A stretch of DNA of 64,000 bases from Ascochyta rabiei (lineage: Eukaryota > Ascomycota > Dothideomycetes > Pleosporales > Didymellaceae), in NCBI RefSeq assembly GCF_004011695.2, contig NC_082410.1, positions 1,674,001-1,738,000 on the forward strand, read 5' to 3'. The notes beneath the pieces were generated by a model. It saw nothing but the letters and a program-made list of their open reading frames with translations, did no database searches and was not told the origin of the DNA. How positions within the stretch are numbered: the first letter of the stretch is position 1; each line of letters starts with the position of its first letter. Positions 1 through 11,214 of the stretch are shown one piece after another. Made by a program: the position numbers and the translations under genes.

Positions 1-576
1 GGTTCCTCGAACACAAATGTATTGCTTTGACTAGTACGCAGTTGATACCTTTGAAGCCAAAGGCGACTAGCTCAGACGAATTACTTGTTAGTTTGCCCAA
101 TGTTCTGTCTGCTTTCTGAGGATACGTGATTGTCAACTTTTAATATGGATGACACACCCACGACATTAGGAGGAATTCTCGGCCGCGGATCCTACGATGG
201 ATGTTCAGGCGCAGGGGGCATACGGTGACGTATGCATACACCCACAGAGACATTACTACGTATATTGACTCCACACTCGAGATGGAGTGGGTCTTCCCCG
301 GTTTTCGCCTCCAGCTCCAGCTCTTACGGTAGGCAGCTTGGGTCAGCTACGTTGGCACTAGCAGGGGCAGCTGCAGCACGGGCGATGAGGGGAAGCTCCC
401 TAAGCTTGTGTGAAGTACACGACGCCCAAATCCAGCGTGCTCGATTCCTCTTCATCAACAACTCGCTGTGCTCACACGCAGCAAGGGTGCACATCTACAA
501 TCTCGAATTTCTCATCTCGTCCGCCTGCGGTCGCCAATAATCAAAGGACAACTTTGATAAACACAGTCCCTCCGCA
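1..576. other. Left-edge sequence without a recognised gene
   Basis: No recognisable protein or RNA gene. Open frames here are short, lack family resemblance and overlap on both strands. The last part (about 480-576) is presumably the promoter and leader of the NIPSNAP-like gene that follows. Confidence 0.5.
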
Positions 577-1743
577 ATGCTCGCGCGACGTGTATGTGGC
601 AGCGTAGATCGCATCTTGCCTGCGCCTCGCTCAATAGCCGCCGGCTCGCGCTCTTTCACGGCTGGTGTTGTCACGCAAAGCTCAGCTCGAGCCCCAGCGC
701 TTGCCGACATCACGCCCGACGCCGCAGCAGGCTTCAATAAGAAGCAGAAGGAGTTCCGCGATGGACTCGTAGCTGCTCAAAAGCAGAAGGAGCAGCAAGA
801 AAGTGCGTATTCTCCTCGTGTCCTGTCTGTTTCATACCCTTCGCCTAACGGAAGCGCCGCTGTCATTGACAAGATTCTGGTCGCTAACATCTTTGAACTG
901 CAGAAGAAGCTCGCACCCGTGAGCACGAAACTGGCAAGAAGAAGAGCGGACCACTATCATCCCTCATCTACGGCACGCCCGAAGGCCGCGAGCTCGACAA
1001 AGACATCGAACGGAGTTTTTCTCAGGTTTTGGCGCGTGGCAAGTACGTCCACTCGATCGTGTTCCACGAGGTCAAGCCAGACAAGGTTGAAGAGTACAAT
1101 GAGCTGGTGGGAAACTGGTATCCGAAAATGGCAGCCATACCCAAGAACAAGGTGCATCTTGTGGGCAGCTGGAGGACTGAGGTTGGCGACTGTGACACGT
1201 TTGGTAAGTTTATTGGCGTTGCATAGCCATGTTCACATTGCGCTTACAATGATCACAGTTCACATTTGGGAGTATCAACGCTACGAAGGCTACCACCAAT
1301 CTCTGCACAACATTCAATCACATCCGGACTTCGCTGCGTTCGATGCCAAGTTGAAGAGCCTAATCTTGTCGAAGCGCACATCGCTCATGCAGGAATTCTC
1401 CTTCTGGCCTACAACCTCTCCACGCCAACTCGGCGGTCTCTTCGAACTGCGTTCTTACACACTACACCCGGGTAACCTGCTTGAATGGGAGACGCACTGG
1501 AGGCGTGGCCTGAAGGCACGCAGGGAGGTCATGGAGGGTGTCGGCGCCTGGTTCGTCCAGATTGGTGACCTGAACACTGTACATCATTTGTGGCAGTTCC
1601 CGAACTTGGAAGAGCGCAAAGTTCGTCGTGAGCAGAGTTGGAATGTAGAGGGCTGGGGAGAGACAGTGCACAAAACTGTGCCGTTGATTCAGACTATGAA
1701 GAGCCGGATCTTGGTCCCTTGTGCATGGAGCACTGTCGCTTGA
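577..1743 (+). CDS. NIPSNAP family mitochondrial protein
   Basis: Three exons: 577-802, 904-1203, 1259-1743, giving about 336 residues. The first 30 residues (MLARRVCGSVDRILPAPRS...) are rich in Arg and Ser and lack acids, which suggests a mitochondrial presequence. The middle carries YVHSIVFHEVKPDKVEEYN and the C-terminal part LFELRSYTLHPGNLLEWE, the two ferredoxin-like NIPSNAP repeats with the typical 'ELR.Y...PG...EW' signature. NIPSNAP proteins are mitochondrial; animal members act in mitophagy signalling, and the fungal role is not established. Frame continuity across both introns (phase 1 in each case) supports the model. An uninterrupted frame runs from 577 to 1743, but it breaks the conserved first repeat, so the spliced form is preferred. 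Family assignment is firm; function is inferred. Confidence 0.88.
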   Translation: MLARRVCGSVDRILPAPRSIAAGSRSFTAGVVTQSSARAPALADITPDAAAGFNKKQKEFRDGLVAAQKQKEQQESAYSPRVLSVSYPSPNGSAAVIDKILVANIFELQKKLAPVSTKLARRRADHYHPSSTARPKAASSTKTSNGVFLRFWRVASTSTRSCSTRSSQTRLKSTMSWWETGIRKWQPYPRTRCILWAAGGLRLATVTRLVSLLALHSHVHIALTMITVHIWEYQRYEGYHQSLHNIQSHPDFAAFDAKLKSLILSKRTSLMQEFSFWPTTSPRQLGGLFELRSYTLHPGNLLEWETHWRRGLKARREVMEGVGAWFVQIGDLNTVHHLWQFPNLEERKVRREQSWNVEGWGETVHKTVPLIQTMKSRILVPCAWSTVA

Positions 1744-2336
1744 CCAATCATCGATAGCTGGCATATGCGACGACCAGGAAGATTGATGGATAATCGGCCA
1801 GGGTTTTAGAACGCCGGCCAAACCAGCGTGAGTGCAGAAGGAGAAGAAGCTTGCTTCCAATAGGAAGGACAGGTGATATCGGATGTCTGAAGAAGGATAC
1901 TGCAAATGGAACAATTGAACTGCATGCACAATGTTGTTATGTGCTCTGATCTTTTATGAGATGGCTCATCGATCGAGCTGGAGGCTATCGCAGCCGGGAC
2001 CAACAAAGCTTGTCGTACTCACGACAGCTGAGCAAAATAAGCTGGTTTTACACGGCATGCATGCTACTGAAGAATAACAGGGTCCGATGCTAGTGTGTAG
2101 TCTACCACTGTTACGACGTGACAGCTGCCGGCCAATTCTGTCGTTCCAAGGTTCTGTGGTCGCGCCCCGCTGTGGTGACCCACGTCATTGCCGCAATCAC
2201 AAGCCAAGCCGCCTTGAGCTTCTGCTTCGCGACCCTCACCTTCGTGATTTTCCTTGACGCACACCAAGAACAACAACACCAACAATAACAACGAAGGTCG
2301 CAAGACCCTGCCGCATTGCTCGAAGTGCCTATAGTC
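1744..2336. other. Intergenic region
   Basis: About 590 bases between two genes on the same strand: 3' end of the NIPSNAP-like gene and promoter of the phosphotransferase gene. A CAA/CAAC-rich stretch near 2266-2292 probably lies in the leader. No gene seen. Confidence 0.5.
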
Positions 2337-3825
2337 ATGGTTTACATCCGCCAGGACAAGCTGCCCAAGCTTAAAGAATACAAATACTCCGGTGTCGATC
2401 ACAGTCTGCTCTCACAATATGTCCTCAAGCCATTCTACACGCATGTAGTGATCAAGTGTTTTCCCATGTGGATGGCGTAAGTCATACTCTCCTGCAGGCT
2501 GATACTCAGCGACTAACGTGTTCAGACCAAACCTTGTGAGTCACTACTTGTTTGTTCTCGACACGTCGATTTTGACGATGAGTGGAATTTTGCATTCAAC
2601 TTGTTTGCTGACCCACGCGTCAGATCACACTTTCTGGCTTTGGCTTTGTGATCATCAATTTCCTTACTCTGCTATGGTACACACCTACGCTGGACCAGGA
2701 TTGCCCACCTTGGGTTTACCTTAGTTGGGCAATTGGTCTGTTCCTTTACCAAACGTTCGACGCTGTCGATGGAAGCCAGGCGCGGAGGACACATCAAAGT
2801 GGTCCTCTGGGCGAGCTGTTCGACCACGGTGTTGACGCGATCAACACCACTTTAGAAGTGCTGCTCTTCTCTGCAACTATGAACCTGGGACAGGGCTGGA
2901 AGACGGTCCTGACACTTTTCGCTTGTAAGTACTTCAGCATGGATTAGCGCTGGACCTCCACAATACTAGTTGTTGACAGCAACAGCCTCTTTGACATTCT
3001 ATGTCCAAACCTGGGATGAGTATCACACACATGTCCTCACTCTCGGGGTCATTTCTGGGCCAGTGGAAGGCATTCTGACGCTCTGCGTTGTGTACGCCTC
3101 GACTGCATTCCTTGGCGGTGGTAGCTTCTGGCAGGGCTCCATGCTCAAAAGCCTAGGCGTCCAGAACCACGATTTCATCCCCGACGTCCTCTTCAACCTA
3201 GCCTGGAATGAGTGGTACATGGTATATGGAGGGGTTGTGCTTGTCTTCAACACCGTTTCCAGGCAAGTCGATGCAACGACATCACGTGGGTAAAATACTG
3301 ATGCGTTACAGTGCTCATAATGTGATGAAGGCACGCCGTGCCCGTGGCCAGAAGACCCGAGTCGCACTCCTTGGTCTCCTCACTTTCGCTGCAGCTTGGA
3401 TCTTGATTGTAGCCTACCTGTTCCTGCAACCACTCATCCTGCACCATCATCTTGTGCCATTCATCTTTTACGCCGGCCTGATCAACGCCTATTCGGTCGG
3501 TCGCATGATCATCTCGCATTTGACAAAATCTCGCTTTCCCCGCGGCAATGTCCTTATTTATCCGCTGATCTATGGCGTCGCTGATTCAATGGGCCCTTGG
3601 CTACAGGATCATATCGGCGTGGGCTGGCCAAGCGCTTTGGGCAACGACGTTTACCAGGTTGCGTTTGTCTTCATGTGTCTGGGACTGGCTGTTGGTGTGC
3701 ATGGAAGCTTTATTGTCGATGTGATTTGGACTATCTGCGATTATCTTGACATCTGGTGCTTGACCATCAAGTACCCCTATCAGCCAGTCAAGGAGAACAT
3801 CGAGAAGGAGAGGAAGGGACAGTGA
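2337..3825 (+). CDS. Choline/ethanolamine phosphotransferase (CDP-alcohol phosphatidyltransferase)
   Basis: Five exons: 2337-2476, 2526-2535, 2624-2924, 2980-3262, 3312-3825; about 415 residues. It transfers phosphocholine or phosphoethanolamine from the CDP-alcohol to diacylglycerol, the last step of the Kennedy pathway, in ER/Golgi membranes. Residues 99-121 contain the full family motif DG-x2-AR-x8-G-x3-D-x3-D (starting DGSQARR and ending FDHGVD), with all catalytic aspartates. Several long hydrophobic segments follow, consistent with the expected multi-pass fold. Length matches yeast Cpt1/Ept1 (about 390-410). Two splicing oddities: exon 2 is only 10 bases, and intron 4 (3263-3311) starts with GC (AG|GCAAGT) instead of GT. 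The sequence cannot tell choline from ethanolamine preference. Confidence 0.93.
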
Positions 3826-4076
3826 GTCCAGGAGGCGGTACGGAAGTCGAAATAGGGTGCATAGCGATGCACTACTATTGGTCATCTTCAGTATTAAACC
3901 GCAATTCATACATCGCTGTAGTCCATACATAGAATGGCCTTCGTATGAAATTTAGAGGACACTCAAAGTGGAAAGCGCTACTCTGATTGGCCCGGGCGTT
4001 CGCCGCGCACCTGGTTCCCGCCCTCGAGTGTACATGCATTTCTCTATCACCAACCCACCTGTGTACGCTTCTAGAC

Positions 4077-5788
4077 ATGCCGGGACCTCGCGCGAACCTG
4101 GCCGTGACAAAAGATGGCGGATCATACAACAAACTTCAACGACCGGACGACTTTCTCGAAAACTCTGCAGCTTTGAGCAAGACGAACGAGCGTAAACGCG
4201 AGCGGGCACCTGTCGATAGGCCCGCTGCTGGCCCAAGTCCGGGTAACAAGCGTACGAAAACACACCATACGGAGCCGTTGGCCAACAGACTACAGTCCCG
4301 TGACGACAAACACCAGTATCGTAGCGCAGGGCCAGTCTCCGAATGCGGCATGCGCACGACCCTGCCGATTGATGAAGAACACTCAGACGACTCTATGGGG
4401 GAAGCGCTCGCATACCTTCGTAGCGTACGGTAAGCAATCATCAAGTCCTCTAAGATCTGGACCTGTGTTAGCGACTTGACTTGCAGCTCACCATTAGCAC
4501 TAGGTCAGAAGCTTCAACGATCCCGCATCTACTTGTAGCCTCGAAAGCGCACAACGAAGACCCACGTAGCATATCTCTGCAAAGCTTCACAACTCCTACC
4601 AGCCAACACGCACTCTACCAAGATGGCGCTTGGATATCAGTCGACAGAGACTACCAAGCGACGTATCTTGACGACGATGAGTTCGACGAGCCAGATCCTG
4701 AAGAATTATACTACAAGCAGCTCATCAGCCGTTTCAAAAGGCTTCGCAGCACGTTATGCAATCTCAGCTCTCATAGGCTGGCTCAGGTGTCAATGGCTGA
4801 GGCAAACCAAACGCCAACTATGAAACCGCCATCGAATCGACACGAGTGGCTCTACATACTCGATCGTGAGTATCCAACACCGGCCCAGGTATCTCGACTG
4901 GATGAGAAAAATATCAGGCGAGGCCTCGAATATTGCATCCACGCGATGGATCGATTTGACACGATTTCTGGTCAAAAGAGCTGCTGGGTTTGGACCCTTC
5001 TAGCACTATCTAGTGAGGTTGGGACGCTCGATTCACAGAAAATGAGTCACATCCGAGATTTAGGAAACAAAGCGAGTCAGCTCAGCACTAATCTCCGCCA
5101 AGGGATCAAATGTCAAGACGTCGGAAACGAGGAAGGCCTACCCCATGTCAATCCGGCGACTGATGGTTCAGACGACGACACTGAGGCGAACCAGACTGCC
5201 TTGCACGATACCAGCGGAAGCGATTACAGCCCCGGAGTGGGGAATGCTCGACTTGGTGCCAGCGGTAACGTGTCGTCAGAAACACATAACAACATGCCGC
5301 CTCGAGCTACAGGTCCAGAAGCGTCAGACATCCCAGCTGATATTGAAGGAAGTACTGATACTAACACGGACGACTGTACCCTTGAGCTTGCACGTGCGCG
5401 TTTGCTCGCACAGCTCGGTGACAATTTGGTACAGGCCGGTATACCGACATCTTCGCACCTCCTAGACAAGACATGCCAAGATCGCAATGAACAGCTTGAT
5501 CAAAGTCCACATGATTCACAGCAGGAGACCAAAGTTCGCACTATAATGTCTCGGGCAGAAGCTGAGAGGCAGCGGCAGATGATGCGAATTCAAAACTCAA
5601 ATAAGGAAATAGCGAGAGACGCAGATCCTCTCCATAGTGAGTATTCCTCTGCCAGACATCATGTTGCCGAGGACCACAGCTCATGTCCGGTCGACCTGAA
5701 CACCCGGGTGACAATTGACATGATCTTGACTGTGGTCGCCGAGTGCTATGGGCAAAGAGACCTGCTAAGCTATCGGAAGCCGTGGTAG
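4077..5788 (+). CDS. Gemin2/SIP1 (Brr1)-like snRNP assembly factor
   Basis: Two exons: 4077-4429 and 4504-5788; about 545 residues. Gemin2 holds the Sm proteins during assembly of spliceosomal snRNPs. Evidence: the N-terminal signature 'YLRSVR/SEASTIPHLLVA', spanning the splice junction, matches the Gemin2 'EYL..VR.EA...P.V..A' element. The central block DREYPTPAQVSRLDEKNIRR followed by CWVWTLLALSSEVGTLDSQK, and the C-terminal VTIDMILTVVAECYGQRDLL, match the helical Gemin2 core. A Ser/Asp-rich, poorly conserved insert (about residues 320-470) makes it longer than human Gemin2 (280). The start ATG at 4077 (MPGPRANLAV) is the first ATG in frame. Assignment rests on remembered family motifs, without an alignment. 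Confidence 0.72.
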
Positions 5789-6015
5789 GTACCTGCGAAT
5801 GGTGGTACCTTTTATCTTGTGTGAAACACCCTCTTGACGGCTTTTGTGTCCCCAGGACTTTAGCTACCCTCCCAGCAGTATCAATCGAGCTTGAGCACAT
5901 ACACCGCATGATTGCACTCACCAGTGATGAACACAGTATATGAGTGCACGGGCCAAGTTGGAGCGACTTTCGCTCACAGCTTTCCTTTGCACTGACGCGC
6001 TTACCTTTTCCCTGT

Positions 6016-6022
6016 TGAGTCA
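6016..6022 (+). promoter_or_regulatory. Gcn4/CpcA-type site (TGAGTCA)
   Basis: TGAGTCA is an exact match to the TGASTCA element bound by the bZIP regulator of cross-pathway (general amino acid) control. It lies 12 bases before the upstream ATG (6034) and about 177 bases before the downstream ATG (6199) of the histidyl-tRNA synthetase gene. Yeast HTS1 is a known Gcn4 target. Binding here is inferred from the motif alone. Confidence 0.5.
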
Positions 6023-6033
6023 CTTTCTTGCTC

Positions 6034-7734
6034 ATGCGGCTCTTTCCACCCCACTTCGCCTGCCCCGCGCTCCTCCCAAACATCCCGCGACACACAATTA
6101 CTCGCAGTAAAATTAACCGCATTGCTGCGCCAACCCGGGTCTTTCAACCTCGCCGTATATACAGCGTTCAATCTCCGATTGGCGCCATTGATGACGACAT
6201 GGGCAAAGACGACAAGTCCAAGAATTTCAACCTGAAGGTGCCAAAGGGCACCCGAGACTGTACGGCGTACTCCGACTTTATTCCTCACTGCCTATCTTCG
6301 TGTTCTAACCCTGTCAGGGACTGGTGAGGATGCTGCTCTCCGTGATCGCCTCTTTGAGACGGTAACCACCGTTTTCAAGCGCCACGGCGCCACGACCCTT
6401 GACACGCCTGTTTTCGAACTGAAGGAAATCCTGAGTGGCAAATACGGAGAGGACTCGAAGCTCATCTACGACCTACAAGACCAAGGAGGAGAGTTGTGTT
6501 CGCTGCGATACGACCTGACGGTCCCGCTTGCGCGATGGCTCGCAATGAACCCCAGCGTTCAGAGCTTCAAGCGCTACCAGATTGCAAAGGTCTACCGCCG
6601 TGACCAACCTGCCATGACGAAAGGCCGTATGAGGGAGTTTTACCAGTGCGATTTCGACATCGCTGGCGCGTACGACGCCATGATTCCGGACGCCGAGGTT
6701 CTCAAGATTGTAAGCGACGTTTTCAAGGCTCTCGGCTGGGAGTCATATACCATTAAGATGAACCACCGCAAAATCCTGGATGGCATGTTCAAGGCTGCCG
6801 GTGTGCAAGAAGACCTGATACGACCGATCAGTTCCGCTGTGGACAAGCTGGACAAGGTATGGTCTTTGCCAGAGGGACACTCTTAAGTGATGACTGTGTG
6901 ACTGACGTTCAACAGCTGCCCTGGGCGGAGGTGAAGCAAGAAATGGAGACAAAGGGTCTTTCCCCCGATATTGCAGATCAGATTGGAGAATGGGTCCAAC
7001 GTAAGGGAGGAGACGACATCATTGAGTTCCTCAAGTCAGACCCTGTGCTCTCACAGAACGAAGATGTGAAGAAGGGTATCCAGGACATGGATTTGCTTTT
7101 CGCCTACCTGAACGCCTTTGATGCCCGGACCCACGTGTCGTTCGACTTGTCGCTCGCCAGAGGTTTGGATTACTACACTGGTTTGATTTACGAGGTCGTC
7201 ACCGATGGTTCTGCGCCTCAGGGGAAAGGCAAACAACAAGAGATCGGCGTCGGCAGTGTTGCGGCGGGAGGTCGCTATGACGGCCTGGTGGGTATGTTTA
7301 GCGGCAAGCCGATTCCGTGCGTGGGTATTTCCTTCGGCATCGATCGCATCATCAGCATCATCAAAGCTCGAGGCCAATCCACACAACGCGCAAAAGACGT
7401 CGATGTATTTGTAATGGCATTTGGCGGCAAAGGTTTTACAGGAATGTTGACGGAACGCATGCAGGTTGCTCAAGAGCTATGGGCTTCTGACGTCAAGACA
7501 GAGTTCTCATACAAACTCAAGCCAAAGCTACCACAGCAATTTAAGCAAGCGGAGACTGCCGGTGTACCGTTGGCGGTTATCTTGGGAGAAGAAGAATTGA
7601 AAGCAGGTCAGGTTAAGATCAAGGTCATGGGAATCACAGACGAGAACAACCCAGAGAAGGACGGCGTGCTGGTTGACAGGACCAACATGGTCGCTGAGAT
7701 TCGCAAACGGTTGCCCAGCACCAACGGTGTTTAG
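6034..7734 (+). CDS. HTS1: Histidyl-tRNA synthetase, cytosolic and mitochondrial forms
   Basis: Three exons: 6034-6259, 6318-6856, 6916-7734. It charges tRNA-His with histidine (class IIa). Visible signatures: KGTRDWTGED at the catalytic domain entry, [10 protein letters not shown] (motif 2), [12 protein letters not shown] (HisA), AAGGRYDGL and GISFGIDRI (motif 3), and a C-terminal anticodon-binding domain ending VAEIRKRLP. Two in-frame starts exist. ATG 6199 gives about 472 residues beginning [10 protein letters not shown], as in cytosolic enzymes. ATG 6034 adds 55 residues, beginning [20 protein letters not shown], with many Arg and no acidic residue until the last few: a likely mitochondrial presequence. 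Yeast HTS1 makes both enzymes from one gene in this way. A TGAGTCA element sits just upstream. The enzyme call is certain; dual targeting is a strong inference. Confidence 0.96.
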
Positions 7735-8190
7735 ATTACGCTCGGCAAGGGCATCTAAAGACACAAAAACAGAGCATAAGATACCCATAAGACACTGATG
7801 CCCTCGGCATGTTCAAACCGAACTGTGCTTGTACACTCTCCATGGTTGGCACGAAAAGAGAAGTGCCGACTTGTGTCGCTCTTGTGGAAGGTCACTTTTA
7901 CTTTGCGCATTATGCACATCACTCGGCAGTTGACAAGTCTTCTCGAGCAGGTTCCCTTTGTGATCTACAGACGTGAAGGTTATCGATGTGTAGTGTTAGG
8001 ATCAAACTAAGCCATGAGCAGCTCAGATGAGGACCACATCAGAGGATGCAGGTGGTTGTTATAGGTCTTGGGATTCTGCTACATGACTTATGTACAGCTG
8101 ACTTCTAAATGAAAAGGTGTCCAGGGCTCTGGTGTCTGCTCTTCTCAAAGCAATCGTGAGAAACTCAGGCGTCGACTTGCAGTTGGCAGT
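7735..8190. other. Intergenic region between convergent genes
   Basis: About 455 bases holding the 3' ends of the histidyl-tRNA synthetase gene (+) and the small mitochondrial protein gene (-). No gene or RNA recognised. Confidence 0.5.
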
Positions 8191-8822
8191 CTAGTAGCCG
8201 TCCTTGCCCCACTTGTTGTATGTGTCGTGCAGCTCCTGTGGGTAGTTCATCAGCCAATGCTCGCGAGGGTGTAGTGGCTGCGAGGTCAAACCGTTGACAT
8301 ACCTTGGGGAGCGTAACGTTGGGGATCACGACCACGTTGAGGGCCGAAGGAGCATCCTTCTTCACGCTGGTATCACCGCCGGGGTGGTACTGGTATGGGC
8401 TGGAGCCACCCTGCTTCCAGGGCTCGCTGTGCTCGGCCTTGGACACGGTTCGCTCGGACGAGGCGCTGGTGGGCGAGCGGGCTGCGCAGGTTCAGCAAGG
8501 AGTTGCGCAGTCGTGCGCCGTTGGACTAGCTGGGGAGCTTACAGAAGTGCCAGCCTGCGAGTCCGAAGACACCGCTCATGATGGCCAGGAGCACCTGTGC
8601 AACTCAATTAGCCTCCTATGGCCTGCTCTAGCGTGGCAAATGCTCGTGGCGTACATAGAGCTCGGGGTCGCGCTTCGCTCCGGTCTTGAGGGCGTCCTTG
8701 CCGGCCTGCCTCTCGGCGTGTCCGGAGTCAGAGGGGGCGGTGCTGGCCCAGCGGCGGGCAGGAGCGGCGGCGCGGAGGCGCGGGGCAGCGCGGAAGGCTG
8801 AGCGGGCAGCGATGGAGGACAT
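8191..8822 (-). CDS. Small single-pass mitochondrial membrane protein, unknown function
   Basis: Four exons on the minus strand: 8822-8655, 8594-8543, 8481-8303, 8235-8191; about 147 residues. The N-terminus MSSIAARSAFRAAPRLRAAA...RRWAS is a clear Arg/Ala mitochondrial presequence with a likely cleavage near RRWAS. A 17-residue hydrophobic segment, VLLAIMSGVFGLAGWHF, lies at about residues 57-73. The tail contains PYQYHPGGDTSVKKDAPSAL and ends ELHDTYNKWGKDGY. Intron phases join without error and the introns carry normal borders. The architecture (presequence, one membrane span, short soluble tail) resembles accessory subunits of inner-membrane complexes, but I do not recognise a named family. 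It shares a 450-base divergent promoter with the palmitoyltransferase gene. Confidence 0.7.
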
Positions 8823-9272
8823 GTCTGCGTCGGAGAGGGTGGGTGTCGACGGGGGTGGTTGCGGAGAGAATGCGAGGTGGACTGGCGGGACGTTGACGAC
8901 AAAGCTGTGGCTGTCAGTGGTTCGAGCCAAGCTTTCCGCCAGAAGCGGTTAGCGTGCGGGAGCCGGACCTTGCAGCCATGGGCATGGGCATGGCATGGGG
9001 CCATGGGCATTCATCACGGCGCGGCCCCTTTCGCACGTAATCACGATTTCTCAGCGCTCTCAGCCGCCAAAGCGCGCCGTCACCGCGCCCAAACACCCGC
9101 CTGTCCTGCGTGTTTTCCTTTCCTGTCGCTCCTTCGCCCTCCGCACTTCGCACTTCGCACCTCGCACCCACACCCACATCACACCTTCCCTCGCTTTGCG
9201 CCTTTCCGCGCCTTCCCTCGCCGATGTCATGAAGATTTCAGCCACGACCCTGACCACCGCCACGCTCCGCCC
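8823..9272. other. Divergent promoter region
   Basis: About 450 bases between the start codons of the small mitochondrial protein (-) and the DHHC protein (+). It has GGGCAT/CCATGGGCAT repeats near 8978-9010 and a C/T-rich run with repeated CGCACTTCGCAC near 9138-9165. No gene seen. Confidence 0.5.
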
Positions 9273-11214
9273 ATGACGACCGTCGAACAGAAGCGCAGCT
9301 CGACGGGCAGCCGCGTGCTGGGCATGACCGGCCCGGTCGGCGAGCCGTCGCTGCCCCCCTCGCGCCCATCTTCCATTGCGACCGCGCACTCGGGCAGCCA
9401 GGCACGCTGGTCTCAACCCACAGCGCCGCGACGGGGCATGAGCGTCGCAGGCAGCTTGGGCCAGAGCCGCCCGACGACGGCAGCCAGCAGAACGCATGTC
9501 CCGCTGGCCGCCCATGGCTTCTTCCGCCCCATGAGCTCGCAACGACTCCAGCAGCAGCGTAATCAGCGGCCAACTTCTCTCCTCGGCCAGAACTCTCTCC
9601 GCGCCAACAACGCACGCGACTCGACCGCCAGCTCGTATCGCCAAAGCGTTGGCTCCACGCAGACAATGCGCGGCCAACCTACCCTGGGCCTCCACCACGA
9701 GCTTAACCAGCCCCCTCCGTCACGCGGGACTGACATCACAGACCGAGACATGCCCGACCGCACAACCGCAAACTCGACGCCTACAGGAGCAGAGACTGTG
9801 CGCAGTCGGGACGAGAGCATCACGCCTCTTCAGCGGCCCCGGCCCCAGCACCTGGACCTTGCTGACACTCATGCCAACGACGCTGGCAAGCTTCCCACGC
9901 CGGGCAAATCCCCTCGCTCTTTTCGATCCAGCTTCATGCTGCCCACCCGCGATGGCCGATCTGCCCAAACGCGCGTTCATCAGGGTCACGAGAAGCTCAC
10001 TTCCGCTGAATCGTCTCCCAGGCTCGCCCGAAGGGAATCCACCAAGCAAGCTGTGAGGAGGGAGCTTGGCAAAAATTACCAGTACTTCTCCGGCAACACC
10101 GCTTTCTGCTGGGGTGGGCGACTCCAAAACACTCGTGACCGACCGGTGAACATTGCAACCGCGATCATGATCATATTGCCGGCCGCTCTCTTCTTCGGTT
10201 TTTCGTGCGTTGCCTCCCTCAAGCACTCCATTCATCGCAGCTAACTTTATGTCGCAGAGCGCCATGGCTATGGCTTAACGTTTCTCCATCGATACCCATT
10301 CTCTTTGCCTACCTGTTCTTAATATCTGTCTCTTCATTCTTTCATGCGTCTGTTTCAGACCCGGGCGTAGGTTTTTGACTGCACCTATCCAGCTCCAACG
10401 CTAACTTTGTCAGATCCTACCACGCAACCTACACCCTTTTGCGCCCACTAATCCTAATGAAGACCCTCTGAATGTTGGTCCATCAACGACCGAGTGGACA
10501 ATGGTCGTATCGGCGACTGGCACGAATGCAGCCATGGAAGTGCCCACCAAATACTGCAAGAGTTGCAACATCTGGCGTCCTCCGCGTGCGCATCATTGCC
10601 GCATATGCGACAACTGTGTCGAAACTCAGGATCACCACTGTGTCTGGCTCAACAACTGCGTGGGCCGTCGTAACTATCGCTACTTTTTCGTTTTCGTCTG
10701 CGCCACAACTTTGCTTGGGCTTTTCCTGCTAGGAGCCAGTCTCGCACACATTCTAATCTGGCGTGCGAGAAACGCTGCATCTTTTGGTCAGGCGATCAAT
10801 CGATGGCGCGTCCCGTTTGCAATGGCCATTTATGGACTGCTGGGCTGGACATACCCCTTCAGCCTCGGCGTATATCATCTTTTCCTGGTGGGCAGGGGCG
10901 AGACTACGCGTGAATACCTGAATTCTCACAAGTTCATGAAGAAGGATAGGCATAGACCCTTCACGCAAGGTTCGCTCATCAAGAACTGGATCGCGGTCTT
11001 GCAACGCCCACGCCCACCAACTTATCTGCATTTCAAGAAAGAGTACGAGGAGGGAGATCAAAGATTTAGTTCTCGCAAGGGCAAGCGTACGGCACCATTG
11101 AGTGCTGAGCAGCAAGGCGGAGGGTTGGAAATGCAGGACGTGAGTAACAACCCGGGCTTTCAAGGGCCGGCTGGAAGGGCGCTTAGAAGCTCGCACGACG
11201 CGAATACAGCATAG
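9273..11214 (+). CDS. erf2: DHHC protein palmitoyltransferase, Erf2-like
   Basis: Three exons: 9273-10204, 10258-10366, 10414-11214; about 613 residues. It attaches palmitate to cysteines of membrane proteins; the yeast Erf2-Erf4 complex modifies Ras in the ER. The Cys-rich domain runs [20 protein letters not shown] and then [20 protein letters not shown], containing the catalytic DHHC and the zinc-binding Cys/His set. Two membrane segments precede it (around the first splice junction, [17 protein letters not shown] and [16 protein letters not shown]) and two follow ([18 protein letters not shown] and [20 protein letters not shown]), the standard four-span layout. The first 290 residues are Ser/Pro/Arg-rich and look disordered, as in filamentous-fungal Erf2. 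The start at 9273 ([10 protein letters not shown]) is the ATG nearest a continuous conserved frame; an open frame extends further upstream but lies in the promoter. Confidence 0.92.

Noticed and set aside
577..1743. Unspliced 388-residue reading of the NIPSNAP-like gene
   Set aside because: The unspliced frame loses the conserved YVHSIVFHEVKPDKVEEYN block, which returns when two normal introns are removed.
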